A DNA stretch of 64,000 nt from GCA-2725625 sp964574215 (GTDB taxonomy: Bacteria > Pseudomonadota > Alphaproteobacteria > Rhodospirillales > UBA2165). The notes below the pieces were generated by a model. The model searched no databases, was not told the DNA's origin, and was given only the letters and a program-made list of their open reading frames with translations. The position numbers and the translations under genes were made by a program. The stretch's first letter is position 1. Each line of letters begins with the position of its first letter. Of this stretch, positions 9,320 through 17,602 are shown piece by piece. Location: positions 132,048 to 196,047 of the forward strand of contig CAZNLR010000002.1 of NCBI GenBank assembly GCA_964574215.1. The letters run 5' to 3'.

Positions 9320-10906
9320 ATGAACTCGGTTGGTGGCTCGGCCAGTAACGCGGTCAATATGGCAGAGGCGATCCTCGGCCCGTCCAAGGCGCGTGGGCAG
9401 GAGCAAGACATCGCCATCTATTACGGCGATGATACGGTCACCTATGGTGAATTGAATCAGCGGGTGAACCAGGCCGGTAACTCATTTAAGGAACTCGGGT
9501 TGAATAAGGGCGACCGGGTTCTGCTGATGGTGAAGGACTCACCCAATTTTCTGTATGGACATCTCGGTGCGATGAAAATGGGCGCCGTTGCGGTGGCGCT
9601 CAATCTGCGGCTTAGCAGTGGCGATCTGAAATACACCATCGAGGACAGTGAAGCGTCGATCCTGCTGATCGATGAAATGTTCATCGAAATTTACGAAGCC
9701 ATTGCCGATAGTCTGGAACAGCCGCCCAAGGTCATCATCGCAGACGAAAAACTACCCGATTACGACTATTTTCCAGATTTGCTGGCGGGCGCATCTGGCG
9801 ATCTTCAGGCCGCGAAAATGATGCCCGACGATCCTTCTTTTTGGAGTTATTCTTCAGGTACTACCGGTTCTCCCAAGGGCGTTGTTCACGTTCACAAGAT
9901 GATTTTAGGGGTCAATCATCTGTTCGGCGAGCTTTACGGCATCGGTCCGGGCGACCGGGTTTACGGCACGTCCAAGCTGTTCTTTGCGTACTCGCTGGGA
10001 CATTGTTATCTGGCCGCCCTGACCATGGGGGCGTCGGTGATCCTTTTTCCCGATTGGCCCGACGCCGACGCGGTTGCCGAGGTGGTCGACAAATACCGAC
10101 CCACTGTGCTGTTGAGCGTCCCCACCTTCTACCGCAATCTGGTGCGCAACGGCGTTGCGTCCAACGAAGCGTTCAAGCAAGTACGCTACTACATTTCAGC
10201 CGGCGAAAAATTGCCCGAGGCATTGTTCGAACAATGGCAGGCGGCAACGGGCCAGCCCATCTATGAGGGAATCGGCGCCACCGAGACCGTCAATCTCTTC
10301 CTGTCCAATCGTCCGGGCGTGGTGAAGGCCGGTACCTGCGGAAAAATCACGCCGGGAACCGAGGTAAAACTGGTTGGTCAGGATGGTGAGGAAATTAACC
10401 AACCCGATACACCCGGTGTGCTGTGGACCCGGATGGAATCCATCGCCGACAGCTATTGGAAACTGCCGGAGAAGTCGACGGAGGTTTTTCAGGACGGCTG
10501 GTATTGCACCAACGATTCGTTCACCTTCGACGAGGACGGCTGGTACGAATATCAGGGGCGGGCCGACGATATGCTTAAAATATCGGGTCAGTGGGTAAGC
10601 CCCACGGAAATCGAAGACCATGTCCTGCGTCACGATAAAGTCTCGGAAGCCGCCGTCGTCGGTGTCGCCAACGAAGACGGGTTGATCAGGTTGGTTATGT
10701 TCATGGTAACCCCCGAAGCAGAGGAAGCCAGAGAGGCGCTTGAAAAAGAGGTGCAGGATTCATTGATCGCCGACCTGTCCATCTACAAATGTCCCCGCCG
10801 AATCATATACGTCGATCAAATGCCGACAACGGCGACGGGGAAATTGCAACGCCATGCCCTGAGGGATATGGCTTCTCGGGAAATGGCGGCTGATCAAAAT
10901 GGGTAA
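9320..10906 (+). CDS. benzoate-CoA ligase family protein
   Basis: A 528-residue acyl-adenylate-forming enzyme that would activate a carboxylic acid with ATP and CoA. The AMP-binding motif is SYSSGTTGSPKGVVH (around residue 175). The following segment YGTSKLFFAYSLGH is typical of the benzoate-CoA ligase branch (BclA/BadA). IGATET, the YEYQGRADDML hinge and the C-terminal catalytic lysine context TATGKLQRHAL are also present. A strong GGAGGGG Shine-Dalgarno site precedes the ATG. A MarR gene follows 80 bp downstream on the same strand. The substrate is probably benzoate or another aryl acid, but no degradation genes accompany it here. Confidence 0.9.
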   Translation: MNSVGGSASNAVNMAEAILGPSKARGQEQDIAIYYGDDTVTYGELNQRVNQAGNSFKELGLNKGDRVLLMVKDSPNFLYGHLGAMKMGAVAVALNLRLSSGDLKYTIEDSEASILLIDEMFIEIYEAIADSLEQPPKVIIADEKLPDYDYFPDLLAGASGDLQAAKMMPDDPSFWSYSSGTTGSPKGVVHVHKMILGVNHLFGELYGIGPGDRVYGTSKLFFAYSLGHCYLAALTMGASVILFPDWPDADAVAEVVDKYRPTVLLSVPTFYRNLVRNGVASNEAFKQVRYYISAGEKLPEALFEQWQAATGQPIYEGIGATETVNLFLSNRPGVVKAGTCGKITPGTEVKLVGQDGEEINQPDTPGVLWTRMESIADSYWKLPEKSTEVFQDGWYCTNDSFTFDEDGWYEYQGRADDMLKISGQWVSPTEIEDHVLRHDKVSEAAVVGVANEDGLIRLVMFMVTPEAEEAREALEKEVQDSLIADLSIYKCPRRIIYVDQMPTTATGKLQRHALRDMASREMAADQNG

Positions 10907-10945
10907 AAGCGCCGTCGCCAAGCCATTATGGACATATGAAAGCGA

Positions 10946-10960
10946 TGCACTTATTGTGCA
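10946..10960. promoter_or_regulatory. candidate MarR operator palindrome
   Basis: TGCAC-TTATT-GTGCA is a perfect 5+5 inverted repeat with an AT-rich spacer, between the CoA ligase gene and the MarR gene. Its size and place fit an autoregulatory MarR site. This is an inference from position and symmetry only. Confidence 0.45.
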
Positions 10961-10988
10961 CATCATTAGGGGAAGACAAAAAAGATAG

Positions 10989-11486
10989 TTGAATCGATAT
11001 TTACCTGTGAATGATAAATCCACAAATAATCGGCAATCTGATAAGAAAGCCGCAGATATAGATTTTGGCATTTTGCCGTCGCTTTTGGGCTACCATTTAC
11101 GCCGGGCGCAGATCGTCATGTTTAACGATTTCGTCAAGGCGATGGCGGATGTTCAAATCACACCCGGCCAGTTCGGCGTTATCACGATCATTAATTCAAA
11201 TCCCGGTTTGACCCAATCGGCGCTGGCCCGCGCCGTCGGTATCGAACGTTCTACCATGGTGGCCGTCATCGATGCCCTCGAGGACCGGGGGTTGGTGGAG
11301 CGGCGGCCATCGCCCAATGACCGCCGGTCCTACGCGCTGGTGCTCAGCGAAAAGGGCAAAGAACTTCACCGGGATTTAGAGCCGTTGATCAAGGAACACG
11401 AGCAGCGCATCAGCGGCGATCTGACAGACGAGGAAAAGGATCAATTGATCGGCTATTTAACCCGGATGGCCAATGGATCAGATTGA
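10989..11486 (+). CDS. MarR family transcriptional regulator
   Basis: A 165-residue winged-helix regulator. The helix-turn-helix is in the segment LTQSALARAVGIERSTMVAV (about residues 75-95), followed by the wing VERRPSPNDRRSYALVL, which carries the conserved DRR motif. MarR proteins of this type often sense aromatic acids or their CoA esters, and the adjacent benzoate-CoA-ligase gene fits that role. The start is uncertain: TTG at 10989 or GTG at 11007 are both in frame and neither has a well-spaced Shine-Dalgarno site. The 3' end overlaps the convergent chaC gene by 9 bp. Confidence 0.9.
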   Translation: MNRYLPVNDKSTNNRQSDKKAADIDFGILPSLLGYHLRRAQIVMFNDFVKAMADVQITPGQFGVITIINSNPGLTQSALARAVGIERSTMVAVIDALEDRGLVERRPSPNDRRSYALVLSEKGKELHRDLEPLIKEHEQRISGDLTDEEKDQLIGYLTRMANGSD

Positions 11487-12011
11487 TTTTATATCCGAAG
11501 CAAGCCGGTAAATTCGGGCTAATCCCCGGTCCTTAATTCCCAGCTCTTCCAAATGACGAACGGTGTTTTCCAGATATTCCAGGCCGCTCCCCTGTTGGCC
11601 CATTCCGGCGGCGATTAATTGAGCCGTTTTTCTTTCGGACAATTGTCCGGCAAATTGTTCGTGCGCCGGATTGGCGACAAACCCGTAGACTTCGGTCATT
11701 CTGCCCTTAACCCGGGCTTTCATCCATTTCGGGATATAGACGTTATAGATCATCTCCCGTTCGTGCAGATAGTCGCGGACGGATTCCCATTTACCGGCCT
11801 CCACTCGGATGGCCATGCCCCGGCACGAGCCGCCCGGCAGCAGGCCGGCCACCAATCCCGGATTTTCCCGTGTGCCCCGGTATAAAAAGGAATAAACGCA
11901 AAGCGCCCGGTGGTATCCGAATAGACGGGCCGGCGTAATTTCAAGATAGTCAAAGCCGGGCCGCCACATTAACGACGCATACCCGAAAACCCAGACGTCT
12001 TTTTTCCCCAA
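11478..12011 (-). CDS. chaC: gamma-glutamylcyclotransferase, ChaC type
   Basis: A 177-residue member of the ChaC family, which breaks glutathione into 5-oxoproline and Cys-Gly. The substrate-loop motif reads VFGYASLMWRPGF (the YGSL-like motif) near the N-terminus. The catalytic glutamate lies in DYLHEREM (about residue 83). The length fits the family. It is downstream of the EamA gene with a gap of 4 bp, so the two are probably co-transcribed. Confidence 0.9.
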   Translation of the reverse strand: MGKKDVWVFGYASLMWRPGFDYLEITPARLFGYHRALCVYSFLYRGTRENPGLVAGLLPGGSCRGMAIRVEAGKWESVRDYLHEREMIYNVYIPKWMKARVKGRMTEVYGFVANPAHEQFAGQLSERKTAQLIAAGMGQQGSGLEYLENTVRHLEELGIKDRGLARIYRLASDIKSI

Positions 12012-12015
12012 CCGT

Positions 12016-12945
12016 TTATCCTCTGGTTACCAGGGCGACCCCGACGACGGTGGCGGCGAAACCGGCAAGTTCGGTCAAGCCCAGGGTTTCGCCGAACATG
12101 AGAAATCCCATAATGGCCGTTACCGGCGGCACCAGATAGAAGAGGCTGGCGACTTTGGCGGCGGCGCCTTTCCGGATCAACAGCATCAGCAGGGAAATAG
12201 CGCCGATGGACATAACGAAGACCAGCCAGAACATGGCGAAAAACAATTCACCCGTCCATTGAATCTCTCGGCTTTCCAGCAGAAAGGCGAAGGCCCACAT
12301 AACGATGGCCGAGGCGGAAAACTGAATGACGGAACCTGATCTCAGGTCCATCTCACCGCCGTATTTTTTTTGATAGAGCGTGCCCGCCGTAATGCCGATC
12401 AAGGAAACACCCGCCAAAAGCATGCCGGTCACCAAATCCCCTGAAAGGCTCAGTTTATTGGCCACCACCAGAACCACACCAACAAAACCCAGAGCGACGC
12501 CAAACCACTGGCGCGGGGTCAGGACTTCATCAAGAACATAGCGGGCGAAAAAGGCGGTCAACACCGGTTGCAGTCCCGGAATCAGCGCCGATATACCCGC
12601 CGGCAGGCCATGGTGGATGGAGGTGAAAACACCCCCCAAATAGGTCGCCTGGACCAATAGACCACACACTGCCACATGCACAAAGGCGATCCGGCTTTTG
12701 GGCCAGGGGGCGCGGGTGATAAAGCAGATCAACAGCATCAGGGCGGCTACGGTTACGAAGCGGACACCCAGGAAGGTGAACGGCTCGACATAGGGCAATC
12801 CAAACTTGGCGCCGATGAAGCCGGAACTCCACAAAAAGACAAAGGTGGCGGGCATGGCGGCGATCCAGACATCGCGCATGGCGCCGGCCGATTGGGAATT
12901 TCCGTCTTTGTTTGGGTTTCCGTTTGGACTTGGAGAAGAGGCCAT
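12016..12945 (-). CDS. EamA/DMT family transporter
   Basis: A 309-residue inner-membrane protein with about ten hydrophobic helices arranged as two EamA repeats (residues about 30-160 and 175-305). The motif GFIGAKFGLPYVEPFTFLGV in the first helices is typical of the drug/metabolite transporter superfamily. Such proteins export amino acids or other metabolites. The N-terminal 25 residues are Asn/Ser/Gly-rich and likely cytosolic. The substrate cannot be told from sequence. Confidence 0.92.
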   Translation of the reverse strand: MASSPSPNGNPNKDGNSQSAGAMRDVWIAAMPATFVFLWSSGFIGAKFGLPYVEPFTFLGVRFVTVAALMLLICFITRAPWPKSRIAFVHVAVCGLLVQATYLGGVFTSIHHGLPAGISALIPGLQPVLTAFFARYVLDEVLTPRQWFGVALGFVGVVLVVANKLSLSGDLVTGMLLAGVSLIGITAGTLYQKKYGGEMDLRSGSVIQFSASAIVMWAFAFLLESREIQWTGELFFAMFWLVFVMSIGAISLLMLLIRKGAAAKVASLFYLVPPVTAIMGFLMFGETLGLTELAGFAATVVGVALVTRG

Positions 12946-13068
12946 AATCTTTATCGATTTAATTAAAATTATTTTGCGGCAAATGGATATCCGTCTCGCA
13001 CCCGGCTGTTCAAACTACTATAAAGACGGATAACCAAACGCAAACAGATTCCGAGGATTTCGCAATCA

Positions 13069-14265
13069 ATGGCGAGAACTGCCAAAAAGCCGAACCGGGT
13101 GAACGAGGGTCAACATGCCTCCCTGACCTACCGTCCACCGGCCTATTTCCGGGTTATGCGCAACGGTCTCTATTTGCTGGTGGGAACGGCCATGGCGGCG
13201 GTACTGTACACGGTCTACTGGTTTTATATCGCCACCAACCTCAAGGACGGGGTGAGCAACTGGGTCGATGAGCGGGCCAGTCAGGGCATTTACGCCTCTT
13301 ATAAGAAAATTGAGATCAGCGGCTTTCCGGGCAATTTTCGGGTGCTTCTGCGGCAACCAAAAATGCGCACCGCCCAACTGGCAGCGGAAGCCGGTGGTGG
13401 CAAGTGGAGCTGGTCGGCTTCTAAAGCGGTGGCGGAAATGGCGCCATGGAATTTCTCGAAATACAATATCAACCTGTCAGGTGACCATCAGCTGACCTAT
13501 GGATCGAAATCCGGTACGCGGCAGTATGGGGGAAAAGTGGGACATCTGGTGTTGCGGTCCGTGATTCACGATGACGGCTGGCCCCGTGAAGCAACGCTCA
13601 ATATCAAAAATCTGGATCTGACGGAAGCCCGTTCGCAAGCAAAAATTTCCGCCAAGTCGGCGGCGGTTAACGCCCGCCGTTTGTTCGCCGCCGAGAGTTC
13701 CCAAGGCGATAATGCCAAGTCGCCGACCTTTGCCGCCGAGGCCCAACTCGCGGACGTTCAGATACCTAAATATTTGAACTTGCCCCTGGGCCACCGCATT
13801 TCCCAATTGGTTACGGAGTTTAAAATTCTCGGAGCCGCACCGGAACTGAAAACCCTGGCGGGACTGACCCAGTGGCGGGACCAGGGCGGTACGGTTGAAG
13901 TCGATGTGTTGGAAACCAAATACGGCCCCCTCTATATGAGGGCCAACGGTACATTGGCGCTGGATCAGGCGATGCAGCCCATGGGCGCCATTACCGCCAA
14001 GTTCAAAGGGTTCTTCGCCACCATCGACACTTTGAAGGGCGCCCGGCTGATCCGTTCACGGGACGCGGTTATGGCCAAGGTCGTGTTGGGAGCCCTTTCC
14101 AAACGGCCGCCCGGCGGCGGTCAACCGACCATCAGCCTGCCGCTATCGGTCCAGGACGGTCATCTCCAAGCGGGCCCGGTCCCGCTGATGAAACTGCCGC
14201 CCGTCGACTGGACATCCCTCGGCTTCGCCCCCGCCAAACGGGAGCAATTCAAAATCCTGCGCTAA
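13069..14265 (+). CDS. DUF2125 domain-containing protein
   Basis: A 398-residue protein with one transmembrane segment near residues 30-55 (YLLVGTAMAAVLYTVYWFYI) and a large, presumably periplasmic, beta-rich domain. The sequence GIYASYKKIEISGFPGNFRV after the membrane helix marks DUF2125, a family found in alphaproteobacteria with no settled function. An AGGA-type ribosome site precedes the ATG at 13069. It converges on tyrA, with the palindromic repeat at 14268-14345 between them. Confidence 0.88.
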   Translation: MARTAKKPNRVNEGQHASLTYRPPAYFRVMRNGLYLLVGTAMAAVLYTVYWFYIATNLKDGVSNWVDERASQGIYASYKKIEISGFPGNFRVLLRQPKMRTAQLAAEAGGGKWSWSASKAVAEMAPWNFSKYNINLSGDHQLTYGSKSGTRQYGGKVGHLVLRSVIHDDGWPREATLNIKNLDLTEARSQAKISAKSAAVNARRLFAAESSQGDNAKSPTFAAEAQLADVQIPKYLNLPLGHRISQLVTEFKILGAAPELKTLAGLTQWRDQGGTVEVDVLETKYGPLYMRANGTLALDQAMQPMGAITAKFKGFFATIDTLKGARLIRSRDAVMAKVVLGALSKRPPGGGQPTISLPLSVQDGHLQAGPVPLMKLPPVDWTSLGFAPAKREQFKILR

Positions 14266-14267
14266 AA

Positions 14268-14345
14268 GGTTAATTTATCGACTGTCGATAAATTAACGAA
14301 GATATGAACAGGTGTGAATTAATCGACAGTCGATAAATTAACCTT
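14268..14345. repeat. dispersed palindromic repeat, copy A
   Basis: This begins with a perfect 27-bp palindrome at 14270-14296: 13-base arms starting TTAATTTATCGAC around one central T. A second, near-perfect copy in inverted orientation is at 14318-14345, so the whole element can fold into one long hairpin of about 28 bp. It sits between convergent DUF2125 and tyrA, where it could also act as a terminator. A related copy is at 20218-20271. Confidence 0.8.
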
Positions 14346-14353
14346 TGTTGCGA

Positions 14354-15250
14354 TCAAGCCTGCTTGGCATCGATGACCTTGCGGCGGATTTCTCTTGTGC
14401 GGGTGAACAGGTCGAACAAGGTGTCGGCCTCGCCCCACCGGATGGCCCGCTGCAGGGCGGTCAAATCCTCGCTGAAGCGTTGCAGCATCTCCAACACGGC
14501 TTCCCGGTTATTGAGGAAAACGTCCCGCCACATGGTCGGGTCCGAGGCGGCGATACGGGTGAAGTCCCGGAAACCACCGGCGGAAAACTTGACCACTTCG
14601 TTGCGCAGGGTTTTTTCCAAATCAGACGCCGTTCCCACAATGGTATAGGAAATCAGGTGGGGCAGGTGGGAGGTCATGGCCATCACCAGATCGTGGTGGT
14701 TGGGATCCATGATTTCCACATTGGAGCCGGCCGCCTGCCAGAACGCGGTCACGGCGTCGACCGATTGATCGCTGGTGCCGGGCGGCGGCGTCAAGATACA
14801 CCAGCGGTCCTCGAACAGTTCGGCAAAGCCCGCTTCGGGACCGGAATGCTCGGTACCCGATACGGGATGGGCGGGCACCAGGTGGACGCCGTCGGGAATA
14901 TGGGGGCCGAGATCGCGCACCACGGCCTGTTTGACGGAACCCACGTCGCTGACAATGGCGTCCTTTTTCAGGCCCGGCGCAATGGCTTTGCCGACTTCGC
15001 TGTAGGTGCCGAGAGGCGAGCAGACAATGACCAGATCGGCTTCGCGCACCGCCTCCGTTTGATCCAGGGTCACGCTGTCGGCGATACCCAGCTTCATGGC
15101 CGTGTCGAGGCTTTCCTGGCTGCGGGCGGAAACGGCAATATACCCGGCCAGCCCTTCGCGCCTTACCACTCGCGCGATGGAGGAGCCGATCAAGCCAATC
15201 CCGATCAGCGCGATTCGGTCGAATATTTGGGTGTTTTTGGAGTCGGACAT
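14354..15250 (-). CDS. tyrA: prephenate/arogenate dehydrogenase
   Basis: A 298-residue enzyme that oxidatively decarboxylates prephenate (or arogenate) in tyrosine synthesis. The NAD(P)-binding loop is IALIGIGLIGSSIARVVRR at the N-terminus. Substrate-site motifs include HPVSGTEHSGPEAG (around residue 130), the MTSHLPHLISY helix and GGFRDFTRIAASDPTMW. The gene follows hisC directly (stop and start adjacent), and both follow the chorismate mutase gene, giving a mutase, aminotransferase and dehydrogenase run for phenylalanine/tyrosine. Confidence 0.95.
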   Translation of the reverse strand: MSDSKNTQIFDRIALIGIGLIGSSIARVVRREGLAGYIAVSARSQESLDTAMKLGIADSVTLDQTEAVREADLVIVCSPLGTYSEVGKAIAPGLKKDAIVSDVGSVKQAVVRDLGPHIPDGVHLVPAHPVSGTEHSGPEAGFAELFEDRWCILTPPPGTSDQSVDAVTAFWQAAGSNVEIMDPNHHDLVMAMTSHLPHLISYTIVGTASDLEKTLRNEVVKFSAGGFRDFTRIAASDPTMWRDVFLNNREAVLEMLQRFSEDLTALQRAIRWGEADTLFDLFTRTREIRRKVIDAKQA

Positions 15251-16348
15251 TTATCCCCTCATGAAATCGTTCAAGGCGTCGGCGACGGCGTGCATTTCGT
15301 CCTCCAGCCCAATGGTTATCCTGAGGGCGTCGGGCAACCCGTAACCGCCCATCCGCCGGACGATGATGCCCTTGGATTTGAGGAACTCATCGGCGGCTTC
15401 AGCGCTGGTGTTGCGTCCGGGCTCTTCCGGAAACCGCGCCAGGATGAAGTTGCAGATGCTGTCGGGTACGGTCAGGCCGATATCCCGCAACGTATCGGTC
15501 GTCCATTTCAGCCATTTGTCATTGTGCTCACGTGACATCTGCACGAATTCATCGTCCTGCAGGGCAGCGATGCCGGCGGCCTGCGAGGGATAGGACACAT
15601 TGAACGGACTGCGCAACCGGTTGAGCACATCGATCACCCCTTCGGGACAGTACCCCCAGCCAAGGCGCATACCACCCATGCCGAACATTTTCGAGAAGGT
15701 CCTGAGCATCACCACGTTATCGCTGCCGGTGACCAGTTCTGCACCCGGAGAATAGTCGTCTCGATTGACATATTCGGCATAGGCCGCATCGACCACCAGC
15801 AGAACGTCATCCCGCAAGTTTTCGCGCAGGCGTTTGACCTCTGTCGCCGGAATATAAGTGCCCGTGGGATTGTTGGGAACGGCAATGAAACAGATTTTGG
15901 TCTTATCGGTCACCCGTTCCAGCAACGCGTCCACATCGGTGGTGATATTTTGCTCCGGCGCCGCAACGATGGCTGCACCGACGGTTTTACCGTAGATGGG
16001 ATACATGGCGAAGCCGTGGGCGCTAATCAGAATTTCCTCACCGGGTTGTACGTAAGCGCGGCAGAGGAGGCTGATCAGTTCGTCCGAGCCGGAACCGCAT
16101 ATAATATTGCCGATGGGCAGATCGTATTTTTCCGCCAGTGCCGTTCGAAGCGCAGTGAAATCGCCGTCGGGATAGCGGTGGAATTCCCCTGCCGCCTTGG
16201 TGATGGCTTCAATGGTTTTTGCGCTGGGGCCGAAGGCGCCCTCATTGGACGCCAGCTTAATCACCCGGTCTACACCCTCTATTTCGGATTCACCGCCGAC
16301 ATAGGGAGCAACCTCAAGAAGGTAAGGGATCGGTTGGGGAGCAGACAT
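15251..16348 (-). CDS. hisC: histidinol-phosphate/aromatic aminotransferase
   Basis: A 365-residue class I/II PLP-dependent aminotransferase of the HisC branch. The PLP lysine is in MLRTFSKMFGMGGMRLGWG (about residue 225). The N-terminal VIKLASNEGAFGPS and the VPNNPTGTYI segment are diagnostic. Position between a chorismate mutase gene and tyrA suggests it serves aromatic amino acid transamination, possibly as well as histidine synthesis. The start ATG at 16348 is 40 bp downstream of the mutase gene. Confidence 0.93.
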   Translation of the reverse strand: MSAPQPIPYLLEVAPYVGGESEIEGVDRVIKLASNEGAFGPSAKTIEAITKAAGEFHRYPDGDFTALRTALAEKYDLPIGNIICGSGSDELISLLCRAYVQPGEEILISAHGFAMYPIYGKTVGAAIVAAPEQNITTDVDALLERVTDKTKICFIAVPNNPTGTYIPATEVKRLRENLRDDVLLVVDAAYAEYVNRDDYSPGAELVTGSDNVVMLRTFSKMFGMGGMRLGWGYCPEGVIDVLNRLRSPFNVSYPSQAAGIAALQDDEFVQMSREHNDKWLKWTTDTLRDIGLTVPDSICNFILARFPEEPGRNTSAEAADEFLKSKGIIVRRMGGYGLPDALRITIGLEDEMHAVADALNDFMRG

Positions 16349-16388
16349 AATTTATTCCTTCGTCAAAAAATTTCGAAATATCGATAAT

Positions 16389-17321
16389 TCATCCGGTGCT
16401 GTCGGACGATAATTCTTCGGGCTTTAAAGGGTTGGCAAACCCGCCCACGATAATCCACTGATTGAGGCGTTTATCAAATTCCCTGGCCAGTTTTTCAAGC
16501 CTGGAATCCTCACCACTGAGGTGCCCGGATATTTCAACCAGATGGATCCACCGTTCAGGCGGTTGATCGTCATGCCAGACCGCCACGATGTCGCCATCCA
16601 AATTAACGTTTTCCAAAATTTGACGTACCGGGCTGCGAGCGACGTTTTCATTCAGATCCAAGGCCAAATAAGTGCCGTCGTCGCCGGAATCCTCCGGTTT
16701 CGTTTTGGCGATGACCAGGGCTTCCAAATTGCCGCCATTGGAAGGGGCCGGGGCGGCAAAGGGCAGCCTGGAAATGATTCGCGGCGGACCACCGGTGCCC
16801 GCCGCGTTATTTGTAACTGCAAGATAACGCCACCAGGGGTCACTATCTTGAGGTTTATCGGCTTGGAGGGTGTCTGTCCCTTGGGCGGGCAGGGGTAGAA
16901 TGCCAATCGAGCATTCATTTTCGATCACCGCTTCGATGACGCTACGGGCTGAGGAAAATTTGCTCATCGGCGTGTAAGCGCCGAAATGGGCGCGCGCCAG
17001 GTCCCAATAGGTCGACCCATTGGCGGGCTGGTGATCGTCGGTAAAAACAGCCACGGAAAAAGGACCTTGGACCCGCTGGGCGGCGCCGAAAATTTCCCGC
17101 CAAATGCGGATCAATTCGGGCTTGGGAAAGTCGCCATGATGGCGGGCGATCAGATTGCGCATGATTTGGGCTTCCCGGCCGGGACGCAGCTTGAGGCCGG
17201 AATCGCCTTTGATGTCCCGTACCGCTTTCCAGATTTCAGCGCGCCGGATCAACAAATCCTGCATTTCTGCATCAATACCGTCGATTTCCCGGCGGAGCTT
17301 TTCCAATTCTTCTTCGGCCAT
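16389..17321 (-). CDS. chorismate mutase fused to degenerate prephenate dehydratase-like region
   Basis: A 310-residue protein. Residues about 1-90 are an AroQ-type chorismate mutase (LEKLRREIDGIDAEMQDLL, then RRAEIWKAVRDIKG and IMRNLI), which turns chorismate into prephenate. The rest has the layout of a PheA P-protein: a two-lobed dehydratase-like region (about 90-200) and an ACT-like C-terminal part (about 205-300). The dehydratase TRF motif is missing, so it may no longer dehydrate prephenate. It is the first gene of the mutase-hisC-tyrA operon and is divergent from metX. Confidence 0.85.
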   Translation of the reverse strand: MAEEELEKLRREIDGIDAEMQDLLIRRAEIWKAVRDIKGDSGLKLRPGREAQIMRNLIARHHGDFPKPELIRIWREIFGAAQRVQGPFSVAVFTDDHQPANGSTYWDLARAHFGAYTPMSKFSSARSVIEAVIENECSIGILPLPAQGTDTLQADKPQDSDPWWRYLAVTNNAAGTGGPPRIISRLPFAAPAPSNGGNLEALVIAKTKPEDSGDDGTYLALDLNENVARSPVRQILENVNLDGDIVAVWHDDQPPERWIHLVEISGHLSGEDSRLEKLAREFDKRLNQWIIVGGFANPLKPEELSSDSTG

Positions 17322-17421
17322 GGCCTAATTATACCGTTTTCAAACAATGAAAGCCGACAGTGATAGTCCCCCAGCACCTTAAAATCAAAGAAAAGATTGA
17401 CCGGTAACGGTTTGATTTCCC

Positions 17422-17449
17422 TTGACGACGGCCTGTACCGGACTATTTT
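17422..17449 (+). promoter_or_regulatory. metX promoter
   Basis: A TTGACG -35 box at 17422-17427 and a TATTTT -10 box at 17444-17449 are separated by 16 bp. The predicted start, near 17456, falls just at the 5' edge of the SAM-II aptamer, which supports the assignment. Confidence 0.6.
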
Positions 17450-17457
17450 ACTGTACA

Positions 17458-17513
17458 TCGTGGTGATTTGGACGACCGGCTTGCGGCCACGTTAAATAAA
17501 CAGAGCTAAAAGG
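17458..17513 (+). promoter_or_regulatory. SAM-II riboswitch
   Basis: The sequence has the SAM-II (metA motif) consensus: P1 stem CGTGG (17459-17463) with CCACG (17487-17491), the conserved TGATTT after the first strand, GGCTTGC before the second, and the downstream GAGCTAAAAGG pseudoknot strand at 17503-17512. SAM-II elements bind S-adenosylmethionine and turn off methionine genes in alphaproteobacteria. It precedes metX-metW, the classic setting. The 3' pseudoknot strand is followed within 20 bases by a terminator hairpin. Confidence 0.95.
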
Positions 17514-17528
17514 TCGGCGCATTAGAAG

Positions 17529-17559
17529 CCCCGACCAGAAATGGCCGGGGATTTTTTTT
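17529..17559 (+). terminator. attenuator terminator in metX leader
   Basis: A stem of CCCCG/CGGGG extended by CCA/TGG, with a GAAA loop, is followed by eight T residues at 17552-17559. It lies between the SAM-II aptamer and the metX start codon, so it should stop transcription before metX under some condition. Confidence 0.88.
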
Positions 17560-17602
17560 GCAGCTGCTGTCGGCAGAAACTGACAAGGACGATTTGAGGT
17601 CG

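Noticed and set aside
14345..15535. 396-codon plus-strand ORF opposite tyrA and hisC
   Set aside because: Translation is Gly/His-rich with no motifs; both genes on the other strand are secure.
17558..17602. TTG start for metX at 17558
   Set aside because: It lies inside the T-run of the attenuator, has no ribosome site, and the added residues are not MetX-like.
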